Positions 10,186 to 18,953 of a stretch of DNA of 64,000 bases are shown here, piece after piece (position 1 is the stretch's first letter; every line of letters begins with the position of its first letter). The notes under the pieces were generated by a model. It had not been told where the DNA came from and searched no databases. It saw only the letters and a program-made list of their open reading frames with translations. Source of the DNA: Streptomyces sp. TS71-3 (GTDB lineage Bacteria > Actinomycetota > Actinomycetes > Streptomycetales > Streptomycetaceae); the NCBI RefSeq assembly GCF_018327685.1, contig NZ_BNEL01000003.1, positions 2,108,001-2,172,000 on the forward strand, in the 5' to 3' direction. The translations under genes were made by a program, and so were the position numbers.

Positions 10186-10779
10186 GTGATCACCCATGCT
10201 GTGCCCCGTCCACCGGACGAGTCCGTGACCGCGTGGGCGCTCGCCGCGCGCGGCGGCGACGCGGAAGCCGTGGAGCTGTTCGTGCGTGCCCTGCACCTGG
10301 ACGTGCGGCGCTACGTGACCCTGCTGGGCGCGGATCCGCAGACCGCCGAGGATCTCGCGCAGGACACCTTCCTGCGCGCCCTGACCAGCCTGCATCGCTT
10401 CCAGGGCCGCTCGTCCGCACGCACCTGGTTGCTGACCATCGCCCGCCGCGCCGTGATCGACAGTGTCCGCCACGCCGCCGCACGTCCGAGGATCTCGCAC
10501 GCGGCCGACTGGGAGTCGGCCCTGGAACGCGCCCAGCCGGTGGGGATACCCGGCTTCGACGAGGGCGTCGCCCTCGTGGACCTCCTGGGCGTGCTGCCCG
10601 TCCGGCGGAGGGAGGCGTTCGTCCTGACCCAGATCCTGGGTGTGCCCTACGAGGAGGCGGCCCGGGTCACCGGGTGTCCGGTGGGCACGGTGCGCTCCCG
10701 GGTGGCCCGCGCTCGTATGTCTCTGGTCCGCTGGGTCCGTGAGGCGGACTGCGCCCCGGAGCGTGAGACGGTCGGTTAG
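10186..10779 (+). CDS. ECF-type RNA polymerase sigma factor, SigC-like (copy 1)
   Basis: A 197-residue sigma-70 family ECF factor. Region 2 runs from about residue 20 to 95 with EDLAQDTFLRAL and SSARTWLLTIARR; region 4 (about 125-185) has RREAFVLTQ and the helix-turn-helix PVGTVRSRVARAR. The region 2 pattern resembles mycobacterial SigC, which is linked in the literature to copper acquisition; that link is family knowledge applied by analogy. The GTG at 10186 follows GAGAAGGAT. No classic zinc-binding anti-sigma gene is adjacent; the Met-rich membrane protein upstream occupies that position. Confidence 0.88.
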   Translation: MITHAVPRPPDESVTAWALAARGGDAEAVELFVRALHLDVRRYVTLLGADPQTAEDLAQDTFLRALTSLHRFQGRSSARTWLLTIARRAVIDSVRHAAARPRISHAADWESALERAQPVGIPGFDEGVALVDLLGVLPVRRREAFVLTQILGVPYEEAARVTGCPVGTVRSRVARARMSLVRWVREADCAPERETVG

Positions 10780-10816
10780 CGCGTGCGTCACTCCACGAAC
10801 GCGACCGGCGCCTCGC

Positions 10817-10856
10817 CGTGGGTCCGGTTCGCCGAAACGGGCGGACCGGACCCACG
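10817..10856. terminator. strong hairpin between convergent genes
   Basis: An inverted repeat with 12-base perfect arms (CGTGGGTCCGGT at 10817-10828 and its complement ending at 10856), extended inward by further pairing to a short GAAAC loop. A second GC-rich hairpin follows at about 10872-10901. They sit between the sigma factor (plus strand) and the cysteine-synthase-like gene (minus strand), so they can terminate transcription from both sides. Confidence 0.75.
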
Positions 10857-10940
10857 CCGTGAGGCGGGGAGCCGCCGGCCCGGTGCTTCCGGGCGGCCGG
10901 CTGCGGGGAGGCGCGAGCGTGCAGGGGGAGCCCGTCCGAC

Positions 10941-11945
10941 TCAGGCGTCCGGCGGAAGCGGGCTGCGCCGCCACTCCATGCGCGACCAGGGGAGCGCGAG
11001 ATCCCGCACCGTGGAGACCGCCAGGGGCGCCAGGTCGTCGACGGGTTTCGCCTCCTCGTGCCGGGCGAAGACGCCGTCCACGTACCGGTGGCCGGTGTCC
11101 GCGGCGATGAACAGCACGGTGCCGTGAGGGTTCCGGCGACGCTCCCAGGAGGCCGCGAGGTAGGCGGCACCGGTGGACAGGCCCGCGAAGATCGCGTGTC
11201 TGCGCAGCAGGTCCACGGAGCCCGCCAGAGCGGCTTCGAAGGAGACCCAGTGGAGCGTGTCGTACAGGGCGTGGGAGACGTTGCCGAAGGGGATGGAGCT
11301 GCCGATGCCGGCGATGATGATGTCGGGGTCCGGGACGTGCTCGCTCCGGAAGGTGACGCTGCCGAAGGGCTGGACGCCGACCAGGGCAACGTCGGGAGAC
11401 CGCTCACGCAGGTAGGCCGCCAGGGCCCCGGTGGACGCGCCGGAACCGACCCCGCCGACCACCGTCAGGTCGTCGGTTCCGAGGTCCGCGGCGATCTGAT
11501 GGGCGACGGCGCGGTAGCCCAGGTAGTGGATCCTGTCGTGGTACTGCCGCATCCAGTGGTACGAGGGGTTGGCGCGCAGGATCTCCTTGATGCGCGCCAC
11601 GCGCCGGCTCTGGTCGAGTTTGAGGTCGTCGGAGGGCGGCATCTGCTCCAGGCGCGCGCCCAGGACGGCGAGTTGGGTACGCAGGGCCTGGTCGACCGTG
11701 GTGGAGCCGACGATGTGGCACCGCATCCCGTATCGGTGGCAGGCCAGCGCGAGCGCGTACGCGTAGATGCCGCTGGAGCTGTCCAGGAGGGTGTCGCCGG
11801 GTTGGACGATGCCGTGCTCCAGGAGGTGCCGCACGGCGGCCTGCGCGGAGACCACCTTCATCGTCTCAAACCGCAGGCAGACGAGCCCATCGCCCGCGCT
11901 GACGAGGTCCGGTCGTCCGATCGCCTCCGCGATGTGCTGGTCCAT
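10941..11945 (-). CDS. PLP-dependent cysteine-synthase-like enzyme (fold type II, SbnA-like)
   Basis: A 334-residue member of the beta-replacement PLP family. FETMK near residue 30 corresponds to the PLP-lysine region, LDSSSGIYAYALA to the TSGNTG substrate loop, and GGVGSGASTG to the phosphate-binding glycine loop. It is divergent from housekeeping cysteine synthase and more like enzymes of diaminopropionate or metallophore pathways such as SbnA. The ATG at 11945 follows a GGAGGAG ribosome site. It is the last gene of an operon with a GHMP kinase, a DUF364 protein and a siderophore-type transporter, suggesting it uses an O-phospho-amino acid supplied by the kinase. That pathway is inference. 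Confidence 0.75.
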   Translation of the reverse strand: MDQHIAEAIGRPDLVSAGDGLVCLRFETMKVVSAQAAVRHLLEHGIVQPGDTLLDSSSGIYAYALALACHRYGMRCHIVGSTTVDQALRTQLAVLGARLEQMPPSDDLKLDQSRRVARIKEILRANPSYHWMRQYHDRIHYLGYRAVAHQIAADLGTDDLTVVGGVGSGASTGALAAYLRERSPDVALVGVQPFGSVTFRSEHVPDPDIIIAGIGSSIPFGNVSHALYDTLHWVSFEAALAGSVDLLRRHAIFAGLSTGAAYLAASWERRRNPHGTVLFIAADTGHRYVDGVFARHEEAKPVDDLAPLAVSTVRDLALPWSRMEWRRSPLPPDA

Positions 11946-12879
11946 GGCCTTCTCCTCCGCTGCTGTGGTCGGTCCGGAACAGCCGTGTGACGGGTAGTCC
12001 GCCCCGCAGCAGCGCTCGCAAGCAGTCGCGCAACCGGCGGCCGACGTCGTCGGCGGTGGGGTCGAAGAGCAGGCCGGCGACGTTGCCGCTGTGTGCGACC
12101 TGTACGCCGAGCGCGCCTGAGCTCTCGGAGATGGCGATGAGCAGGGCGAGTTCGGCTTTGGGGTGGATGCGCTGGTGGCGCTGTGCGCTCTCGGTGGCCA
12201 CCCTGCCCAGCAGGGCCGCGTCGGTGTCGGCGAGGGCCGTGCGGAGCATCCGCCGCAACCGCTCGTACGCGTCCACGTCCTCGTCCCTGTAGTCGGTGAC
12301 GGGCAGGGAGAGCGTGTCCACAGGAGCGCCCCGTCCCGTGAGGCACCCCACCACCGCCAGAGGCGGAAGTGCGGACCCGAACTCCTCGATGACCATGCCC
12401 TTGCGCTGCGCGAACAGCGCCGGCCGGGCGCCGAGCATGAGCGGGTCGCAGGCACGCTCGGCGCGGACCGCGAGCCCGGCGGCCTCGGCCCGTTCGAGGT
12501 GTACGCCATGGCTGTCGGCGACGGCCCGCACCGCGGCGAGAACGTCGCTGGTCGACGAGCCCATGCCCAGGCCGACGGGGACGTCGCTCTGAAGGGTGAG
12601 GTGCCCGCCCCAGGGCGGCAGCCCGGAGACCGGGGCACAGGCCCGTACCGCCAGGGTGGCCGCTCGGGCAGCCCGGGTACGGTCGGCGGGCTCCACCGTG
12701 ATCCGCTCGGCCGGTACCCCGGGCCGGGGTGCGAACCGGGCACGGGTGCCCAGGCTGTGCAACGGCAGCGTCACCAGGCCGTGGGCCCACTGGCTCTCGC
12801 CGGTGCGGAAGACGCCCTGGAGTATCTCGCCGTGGTGGCACCCGGCGCGGCCGTGTCCCGTGGCAGGTGTGCGGATCAC
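11866..12879 (-). CDS. GHMP-family small-molecule kinase (PduX/threonine-kinase-like)
   Basis: A 337-residue GHMP kinase. The N-terminal GCHHGEILQGVF is typical of the PduX/L-threonine-kinase branch, and the ATP loop PVGLGMGSSTSD near residue 110 is the GHMP signature. By family it would phosphorylate a hydroxyl amino acid or similar alcohol. The GTG start at 12879 overlaps the DUF364 stop. The 3' end overlaps the PLP-enzyme gene by 80 bases, which is unusually long, and the last 30 residues look like an out-of-frame reading of that gene; a frameshift or late stop is possible. PduX normally serves cobalamin assembly; here a metallophore precursor is an equally good guess. Confidence 0.75.
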   Translation of the reverse strand: MIRTPATGHGRAGCHHGEILQGVFRTGESQWAHGLVTLPLHSLGTRARFAPRPGVPAERITVEPADRTRAARAATLAVRACAPVSGLPPWGGHLTLQSDVPVGLGMGSSTSDVLAAVRAVADSHGVHLERAEAAGLAVRAERACDPLMLGARPALFAQRKGMVIEEFGSALPPLAVVGCLTGRGAPVDTLSLPVTDYRDEDVDAYERLRRMLRTALADTDAALLGRVATESAQRHQRIHPKAELALLIAISESSGALGVQVAHSGNVAGLLFDPTADDVGRRLRDCLRALLRGGLPVTRLFRTDHSSGGEGHGPAHRGGDRTTGPRQRGRWARLPAV

Positions 12880-13694
12880 GTCGTGCTCCCGGCGCGGTAC
12901 CGGTAGAGGACCGTCGGATCCGCGCTGAACTGGGAGAACGGAAAGGGTTCCGCGGACAGCGCGGTGACGCCCGCCCCGAGGAAGGCCCGTGCCACCGCGC
13001 TGCCCGTCTGCGCGTAGACCACGAGCGGGATGTCCCGCTCCCGGCACCGGCCGAGGATGGCGTCGAAGGTGCCGTTGGAGAGCGTCATGCCGGTGGCGAC
13101 CACGGCGTCGGCGACGTCCAGCACGCCGGCCATGGAGCCGGTCACGGGATCCCCCCACTGCGTGGTGCGCAGGTTGAAGTCGCAGGGCAGGCAGTCGCCG
13201 CCGCGTTCGCGGATGGCGGCGACGAGCGGGTTGACGACGCCGATGAGGCCGACCTTGGCACCTGGCGGGGTGTCGAGGAGTCCGGCGATGGCCGCGTCAC
13301 GGGCGTGGGCGCGTATCTCGGGGGTGCCCGCGGGGAGCGTGATCGGATCGGCCTCGGCCGCGTCCCGGTGCGGGCGGGCCTCGGCCAGGTGGGCGTCCAG
13401 GGCGGCGATGCGCAGCGGGAGCGGCGCCTCGCGCAGCAGCGCGTCGAGCGGTGTGCCGGACGCGTCCCGGCATATCGCCGCGTCGATCTCGCCCGCCTCG
13501 AAGGCGCAGGCGCCGAACGACCGTCCGAGCCTGACCAGGACATACTGGTTGAGGTAGGTCGTGTCGCCGCCGGCCAGGCGGGTGCCGTGGTGCAGCCAGA
13601 ACACGCTCGTGGCGACCTGCCGGGCCGGATCCGGTCCCGCGTCGGCGGCCAGTACCCGTGAGACGAGGTCCTCCACGGTCGTCACCCGGTCCAT
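12876..13694 (-). CDS. DUF364 / Rossmann-like putative heavy-metal-chelation protein
   Basis: A 272-residue protein of the DUF364 family, described in domain databases as putative heavy-metal chelation with a Rossmann-like half. The N-terminal half has the segment THLNQY-like (TYLNQYVLV) and the C-terminal half carries GLIGVVNPLVAAI and the hallmark TGMTLSNGTFD. The ATG at 13694 has GGAGGACGC upstream. It lies 63 bases after the ATPase gene and overlaps the GHMP kinase start, so it is part of the same operon. Biochemical role is not established; binding or making a metal ligand fits the context. Confidence 0.75.
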   Translation of the reverse strand: MDRVTTVEDLVSRVLAADAGPDPARQVATSVFWLHHGTRLAGGDTTYLNQYVLVRLGRSFGACAFEAGEIDAAICRDASGTPLDALLREAPLPLRIAALDAHLAEARPHRDAAEADPITLPAGTPEIRAHARDAAIAGLLDTPPGAKVGLIGVVNPLVAAIRERGGDCLPCDFNLRTTQWGDPVTGSMAGVLDVADAVVATGMTLSNGTFDAILGRCRERDIPLVVYAQTGSAVARAFLGAGVTALSAEPFPFSQFSADPTVLYRYRAGSTT

Positions 13695-13757
13695 GCGTCC
13701 TCCTGAAGTCGGTGGCGGTTGATGGTTCGGTGCTGCGCGGCCAGGAGCGGTGGTGGT

Positions 13758-14561
13758 TCATGAAGAGGACTGGACAGTGCCGGCGGCCCGGGTGCGCGTG
13801 CCCCCGTGGAAGGCGACGGCCGGATTGCCGAGCGCGTCGCGGCCGAGTTCGGCATCCACCTCGAAGACGTCCCGCAGCCGGGCCGGAGTGAGCACCTCCA
13901 GGGGTGCTCCGTCGGCGACGACGGAGCCGTGCTGGAGCAGCACCAGCCGGCCGCAGAAGCGCGCGGCGAACGAGAGGTCGTGCAAGGCGACCAAGACCGT
14001 CTGGTCGGTGGCGGCCACCATGCCGAGCAGGTCGAGCTGGTGTTTCACGTCCAGGTGGTTCGTCGGCTCGTCGAGGAGCAGGGCATAGGGCTGCTGGGCG
14101 AGAGCCCGGGCGAGGTGCGCGCGTTGGCGCTCCCCGCCGGAGAGGTTCTTCCAGGGGCGGTCGTGCAGGCCGGCGATCCCCATGCGGTCGAGGGCCGCGT
14201 CGACGACGAGCCGATCGCGGCTGCTCGGACCCCGCCATCGTTCCCGGAACGGGGTACGGCCGAGGGCGACGACGTCCCCGAGTCGCAGTTCGCTGTCGGT
14301 GTCGGCCGACTGCTCGACGAAGGCGGTGTGCCGGGCGACGCGGCGCGCGCTCCAGTGCCGGATGTCCTCGCCGTCGTAGCGGACGGCTCCCGTGGTGGGC
14401 CGGCGCAGGCCGGCCAGGCAGCGCAGCAGGGACGACTTGCCGGAGCCGTTGGGCCCGATCAGCCCGACCGTCTCCCCGGGGGCCACGTCGATCTCCACGT
14501 CCCGGACGATGACCTTGCCCCCGGCGACGGCCCAGGTCAGTTTCTCGGCCTGGATCCTCAC
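13758..14561 (-). CDS. ABC transporter ATP-binding protein, FecE type
   Basis: ATPase of the second siderophore-type importer, 267 residues. Walker A GPNGSGKSS is at residues 36-44, signature LSGGERQRA and Walker B ALLLDEPTNHLD follow, with LHDLSFAA as the switch region. The GTG start at 14561 overlaps the permease stop. The C-terminal 30 residues are low-complexity. It is encoded between permease and DUF364 genes, so import and predicted biosynthesis share a transcript. Confidence 0.9.
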   Translation of the reverse strand: MRIQAEKLTWAVAGGKVIVRDVEIDVAPGETVGLIGPNGSGKSSLLRCLAGLRRPTTGAVRYDGEDIRHWSARRVARHTAFVEQSADTDSELRLGDVVALGRTPFRERWRGPSSRDRLVVDAALDRMGIAGLHDRPWKNLSGGERQRAHLARALAQQPYALLLDEPTNHLDVKHQLDLLGMVAATDQTVLVALHDLSFAARFCGRLVLLQHGSVVADGAPLEVLTPARLRDVFEVDAELGRDALGNPAVAFHGGTRTRAAGTVQSSS

Positions 14562-15655
14562 AGGTCACCCCTCTTGCGCAGCACCACCAGGAACAGGGGC
14601 ACACCGAGCAGGGCGGTGACCGCCCCGACCGGGATCTCACGGGGTGCGAAGAGCACGCGGGCCAGTGCGTCGGTCCAGATCAGGAACACCGCGCCGGCCA
14701 GGGCGGACAGCGGCAGGAGCGCACGGTGCAGCGGCCCGACGAGGAACCGGACGCCGTGCGGGACGATGAGGCCGACGAACCCGATGGCGCCCACGCAGGA
14801 GACGGCCACCGCGGTCAGCAGCGCGCAGGTCATCAGCAGCACCGTCCGGGTGGTCCGCACGTCGATTCCGAGGGACGACGCGGTGTCCGTGCCGAAGGCG
14901 AAGCCGTCGAGCGCGGTCGAGCAGAGCCACATCACGGCCAGCCCGACGGCGCAGCAGGACGCGCACAGTGCCACGGAGCTCCAGCGTGCCGACGTCATCG
15001 AGCCCAGCAGCCAGTGCAGCACGGCCTGGGTGGCGTCGGCGTCGCCGGACGCCATCAGTACGAGCGAGGTGAGCGCGAGGAAGAGCTGCCCGACGATGAC
15101 GCCGGTCAGCACGATGCGCACGGAGTCGAGACCGGGGCCGCGCAGCAGCAGGAGCAGCAGCCCGAAGGAGGCGAGCGCGCCGGCCAGGGCGCCCCCGGTA
15201 AGGCCGAGTTGGGCGGATCCGACGCCGAAGACCACCACCAGTACGGCCCCGGCGGAGGCGCCGTGCGAGACGCCCAGCAGGTAGGGGTCGGCCAGCGGGT
15301 TTCGGGTCACGGCCTGGAGCGTCGCCCCGCATGCCGAGAGCAGGGCGCCGACCAGGGCCGCCATGAGCACGCGAGGCAGCCGCAGGTCCCACAGGAGCGA
15401 ATCGGTCAGCCTCGGCAGCGGCGTGACCGGCAGGCCCAGGTGGGCGCCGAGCGCTCGTCCGACATCTGCGTACCCGACACCGCCGACGCCGATGGGGACC
15501 GACACGGTGACGGAGACCAGCAGGACGACCACGGCCACCGGGAGCCACACCGCGGGGGACGGGTCCGGACGGGTCCTCGGCGCCGCCGCACCGGGGAGCG
15601 GCGGGGCGGTGCGTGCGCTGGGGTGGAGCAGGGCGCCGACCGGCTCAGTGGACAT
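14558..15655 (-). CDS. FecCD-family ABC transporter permease
   Basis: Membrane subunit of the second siderophore-type importer, 365 residues with a proline-rich cytoplasmic N-terminus of about 35 residues and roughly ten helices. The family block TRNPLADPYLLGVSHGA and the late GFVGLIVPHGVRFL loop are intact. The ATG at 15655 overlaps the end of the binding-protein gene by 11 bases, and the stop overlaps the ATPase start. Confidence 0.92.
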   Translation of the reverse strand: MSTEPVGALLHPSARTAPPLPGAAAPRTRPDPSPAVWLPVAVVVLLVSVTVSVPIGVGGVGYADVGRALGAHLGLPVTPLPRLTDSLLWDLRLPRVLMAALVGALLSACGATLQAVTRNPLADPYLLGVSHGASAGAVLVVVFGVGSAQLGLTGGALAGALASFGLLLLLLRGPGLDSVRIVLTGVIVGQLFLALTSLVLMASGDADATQAVLHWLLGSMTSARWSSVALCASCCAVGLAVMWLCSTALDGFAFGTDTASSLGIDVRTTRTVLLMTCALLTAVAVSCVGAIGFVGLIVPHGVRFLVGPLHRALLPLSALAGAVFLIWTDALARVLFAPREIPVGAVTALLGVPLFLVVLRKRGDL

Positions 15656-16646
15656 AGCCGAGCTTCCGCATGCCGTCGATGAACATCCGCAGGGCGTGCA
15701 CCGACCGTACCGAGGGGTCCATCTCGATGCCGGGAACGGTGATGTACCGCTCGTGCCGTACCGCGTCGAGCTGGGAGACGGCCGGCTCCTTGCCGAGCAT
15801 GTCCCGCTTCTCCGCGACGGTGTCGCCCGGGGCGCCCCGCTCGGAGAGGTCGCCGAGGACGATGACGTCCGGCTTGCGCTTGGCGATGGCCTCCCAGGAG
15901 ACCTGCGGGAAGGTCTGGTCGACGTCGTCGAAGGCGTTGCGCACCCCGAGGAGGGTGCTCATCGCGCTGGGGATGCCGCCCTTCCCGGCGACGTAGGGCG
16001 CGCCGTTGAACACCGAGTAGAGCCACACCACGGACGGCTTGTCCGTCACGGAGGCCTTCGCGCTCTCGGCGGCGGTCAGGACCTTGCGCTGGTCGGCGAT
16101 CAGGCGGTCGGCGCGGTCCTCCACGTGGAAGATGCGGCCCAGGTTCCGGTAGTCCTGGAGCAGCAGGTCGAAGGCCGTCTTCCCCTTGAGGTCCTGTGGC
16201 GGGCAGCCGCTCAGGCTCACATACGAGGGCAGGCCGATGCCGTCCAGCTCCTTGCGGGCGCCCACGCGGTCGGCCGTGAAGAGGTCCGGGGACCCGCCGA
16301 CGACGACGTCCGGGTTGGCGGCCCGCACCTGTTCGCCCGTCAGGGAGGTCTTGCTCAGGACCGGGACCTTGCGGTAGTCCTCCTCGTACTCGGGCGCCAC
16401 CTTGGTCTTCAGGTACGAGGTGCCGGCCATGCGGTCGGCCAGGCCCAGTGCCAGGAGCGTCTCGGTGGACGCCTGGTCCACGGTCACCGCCCGCTTGGGA
16501 GCGCCGGAGAAGGTCTCCCGCTGCCCGCAGTCGGAGAGGGCCACGGTCTGCGACCCCGCGGCACCGGCCTGCGTCCGCGTCCCTGACGAGCAACCGGACA
16601 GCACCAGTACGGCGGCGAGCACGGCCGCGCCGGCATGACGGTACAT
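15645..16646 (-). CDS. iron-siderophore/metal-chelate ABC transporter substrate-binding lipoprotein
   Basis: A 333-residue FepB/FhuD-like binding protein. The signal peptide ends in a lipobox with Cys19 (LSGC). The mature domain shows the class III pattern ETLLALGLADRMAGTSY, then ANPDVVVGG, a long helix, and KPDVIVLGD. The ATG at 16646 follows GGAGGG. It is the first gene of the six-gene operon down to 10941 and faces the MFS exporter gene, so a shared control region lies upstream. The ligand is unknown; a chelate produced by the operon is the natural guess. Confidence 0.9.
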   Translation of the reverse strand: MYRHAGAAVLAAVLVLSGCSSGTRTQAGAAGSQTVALSDCGQRETFSGAPKRAVTVDQASTETLLALGLADRMAGTSYLKTKVAPEYEEDYRKVPVLSKTSLTGEQVRAANPDVVVGGSPDLFTADRVGARKELDGIGLPSYVSLSGCPPQDLKGKTAFDLLLQDYRNLGRIFHVEDRADRLIADQRKVLTAAESAKASVTDKPSVVWLYSVFNGAPYVAGKGGIPSAMSTLLGVRNAFDDVDQTFPQVSWEAIAKRKPDVIVLGDLSERGAPGDTVAEKRDMLGKEPAVSQLDAVRHERYITVPGIEMDPSVRSVHALRMFIDGMRKLGYVH

Positions 16647-16817
16647 GGCAACCCTCCGAAAGGAAGTCGGGTGGTGAAATGAATACCATGAAAACGTGAG
16701 CGGGAAGATATCGGGGACGAGTTCGCTGAATTTTCTCCGGCCGGGAACCAAAAGCCCTTCCGATCCGACGCGCGGGGTGGGAAACGCCCCAAAACAAAAC
16801 AAAGGAATGCCCTCTCC
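16647..16817. promoter_or_regulatory. divergent promoter region between uptake operon and MFS exporter
   Basis: This 171-base intergenic stretch separates the divergently read binding-protein and MFS genes. It contains the AT-rich segment GTGAAATGAATACCATGAAA (about 16673-16692) and an A-rich run CCAAAACAAAACAAAGGA before the MFS start, both unusual for this genome. An operator for a metal regulator of the Fur family is likely here by analogy, but no clean palindrome was found. Confidence 0.4.
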
Positions 16818-18104
16818 ATGACCTCCCCACCGGCTCCGGCCACGGACCTCCGCAGGCCCTCGGTCCTCCGCGATTTCGCATTTCTGCGCCTCTGGTCCGG
16901 GACGACCGCTTCGGGTCTGGCGACCTGGGCCCTGCCCTTCGTGCTCGGCCTCGCGGTGCTCGACGGATCCCTCACCCCCGGCGGTCTCGGGGTGGTCCTG
17001 GCCTTCCGGACGGTGGGTTTCCTGGCGGCTGTGCCGGTCAGCGGGGTCGTCGCCGATCTGTTCTCGCGGCGCAAAACGGTGCTCGCCGCCGGACTCGCCG
17101 CCGCCGTGGCCGCCCCGGTCATGACACTGGGACTCGGCCGGTCCCTGCCGCTGATGGCGGCGGCGGCCGTGGTCGCCGGCGCGGGACAGGGTGCGTGCCG
17201 TCCCGCGTTCCAGGCACTGACGTCCGAGGTGGTGCACGCCGAGAACCGCCAGCAGGCCAACGCCGCGATCACCCTGGCGGTGCGGGGCACCACGCTGGCC
17301 GCCCCCGCCGTGACCGCGCTGCTGGCCACCGTCGTGGGAGTACGCGTGCTGCTGTGGGGAGTGGGCGTCCTGTGGCTCCTGGCCGCTGCTCTGCCCCCCG
17401 CCGGACGCCCGGCGGCGCACGGCGGGCGGCCACGGGCCTCGTTCTTCACCGAGTTCGCGGAGGGGGTGCGGGAGGCACGGCGGCACCCCTGGTTCCTGGC
17501 CGGGCTCGGCGCGCTGACCGCGGTCATCGCGACCGGCTACTCCGCCACCGGTGTCGTGCTGCCGATGGTCAGCCGCGACCGGTTCGGCAGCCAGACGGTG
17601 CTGGCCGCGGCGACCACGGCCTACATCGTCGGTGCGCTCGCCGGAGCGCTGCTGATGGCACGCTGGCGGCCCCGGGCGCAGGGCTGGACGGCGCTGGCCG
17701 GGATCGCCTGCTACGGCTTCGCGCCCCTCGGCCTGCTGCTGCCCGTGCACCCGGCCGTCGTCGTGGCCGGTTATGCGCTGGCCGGGATCGGCATCGAGCT
17801 GTTCAACGTGCCCTGGTTCACCGCCACCCAGCGCGAGGTCGACCCCGCCAAGCTGGCCCGCGTGTCCTCCCTGGACTTCCTGACGTCCTACGGACTCGCC
17901 CCGCTGGGCCTCGCGTTCATCGCCCCCGCCATCGACGCCTTCGGCGCGCCGGTGGTCCTGGGCGCCTGCACCCTGGTGTGCTTCCTGGCGCCGGCGGCCG
18001 CCGCGTGGGCACCCGGGGCGCGTTCCTTCTCACGCGGCACGCCGCCCTCCGGTCCGCCGCAGGAGCGGAGTGAATCCGCGTCGGAAAAAACCTCCCCAGA
18101 ATGA
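16818..18104 (+). CDS. MFS transporter, probable metallophore exporter
   Basis: A 428-residue twelve-helix major facilitator. It begins SVLRDFAFLRLWSG, has the A-like loop VVADLFSRRKTV between helices 2 and 3, and an EVVHAENRQQANA segment typical of the enterobactin-exporter-like MFS group common beside siderophore loci. The ATG at 16818 follows AAAGGA. It is divergent from the transporter/biosynthesis operon and followed by a GNAT gene, which supports an export role for the predicted metallophore; drug efflux is the alternative. Confidence 0.85.
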   Translation: MTSPPAPATDLRRPSVLRDFAFLRLWSGTTASGLATWALPFVLGLAVLDGSLTPGGLGVVLAFRTVGFLAAVPVSGVVADLFSRRKTVLAAGLAAAVAAPVMTLGLGRSLPLMAAAAVVAGAGQGACRPAFQALTSEVVHAENRQQANAAITLAVRGTTLAAPAVTALLATVVGVRVLLWGVGVLWLLAAALPPAGRPAAHGGRPRASFFTEFAEGVREARRHPWFLAGLGALTAVIATGYSATGVVLPMVSRDRFGSQTVLAAATTAYIVGALAGALLMARWRPRAQGWTALAGIACYGFAPLGLLLPVHPAVVVAGYALAGIGIELFNVPWFTATQREVDPAKLARVSSLDFLTSYGLAPLGLAFIAPAIDAFGAPVVLGACTLVCFLAPAAAAWAPGARSFSRGTPPSGPPQERSESASEKTSPE

Positions 18105-18267
18105 GTCGGACGGCGGGGCCAAAAGGTTCCCGGCTCCCGGGAAAAAAGAAGAAGGCACGTCGAAAGCACTCGGAACCGTGGCGATTCTCTTTCCTTCGGG
18201 AATGACCCTGGACGATAACGGAAATGGATACGGGAACGTCGAAGAACCCGGCCGGACGAGGAGACCG

Positions 18268-18858
18268 ATGACGGCAACGCCCACCCGCGGCCCCGCCCCC
18301 GCCCACGGCGCCTGCACGATCCGCCGCGCGAGAACCGCCGAAGACCTCGAAGGCGCCCGGAAGGCCGTGCTGCACACCGCCGAGGTCGACCTGGGCTACG
18401 GCTACCAGCCGGAGTGGCACTGGGACCTGGACCACCCCGTCGAGACCTATGTGGACAACCCGCGCCAGGCCATGTTCGTCGCCGTGACCGCGGACGAGGA
18501 CGTGGCAGCCTGCGCGGCCGTCAGGATCGGGGGCCCCAAGAGCCCCCCGCACGCCCCGGAACTCGCCGCGCGGTACGCCGACCGGCAGGCGGTCGCGCAA
18601 CTGCTGCGCGTCGCCACCCTGCCCGGGTACCGCAGGGCGGGCCTGGCCCGGCGCCTGGTCGCCGCGTGCCAGGGATTCGTCCGTGCGGACGGCGGGTTCC
18701 GCGTGATCTACCTGCACACCAACACGCTTGTGCCGGCGGCCGAGCCGTTCTGGCGCTCGCTGCCCGTGGTCGAGGTGCGCGACGACCGGCCCACCGAGAC
18801 CGATCCCCGCTTCAGTACCGTGCACTTCGAACTGCCCCTGGACGCGGCCGTGGACTGA
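18268..18858 (+). CDS. GNAT-family N-acetyltransferase
   Basis: A 196-residue GNAT enzyme. The acetyl-CoA binding motif A is seen as LLRVATLPGYRRAGLARRLV near residues 110-130 (R-x-x-G-x-A), with a preceding beta strand and a C-terminal YLHTNTLVPAAEPFW segment. The ATG at 18268 is preceded by GAGGAG. The frame is open upstream to 18070 but that stretch (18105-18267) is AT-rich and A-rich like a promoter, not coding. It may acetylate the locus product for maturation or self-protection; this is inference from position only. Confidence 0.8.
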   Translation: MTATPTRGPAPAHGACTIRRARTAEDLEGARKAVLHTAEVDLGYGYQPEWHWDLDHPVETYVDNPRQAMFVAVTADEDVAACAAVRIGGPKSPPHAPELAARYADRQAVAQLLRVATLPGYRRAGLARRLVAACQGFVRADGGFRVIYLHTNTLVPAAEPFWRSLPVVEVRDDRPTETDPRFSTVHFELPLDAAVD

Positions 18859-18892
18859 GGGGGAGATGGTCGGGCCGTGGCGGCTCCGGACA

Positions 18893-18924
18893 GAGCAGCG
18901 CCACCGCGGCCGGTGGCGCTGCTC
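18893..18924. terminator. perfect bidirectional terminator hairpin
   Basis: Thirteen-base perfect arms (GAGCAGCGCCACC at 18893-18905 and its complement at 18912-18924) with a six-base loop, between the GNAT gene (plus strand) and the sigma factor gene (minus strand). No U tract is visible, as is usual in such GC-rich genomes. Confidence 0.85.
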
Positions 18925-18953
18925 CGCCCCGGGCCGGGGCGGAGCAGCGTCCG

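Noticed and set aside
16655..16700. Zur box in the divergent promoter of the metallophore operon
   Set aside because: The AT-rich segment has TGAAAT-like half sites but no acceptable inverted partner at the right spacing, so it is noted only as a promoter region.
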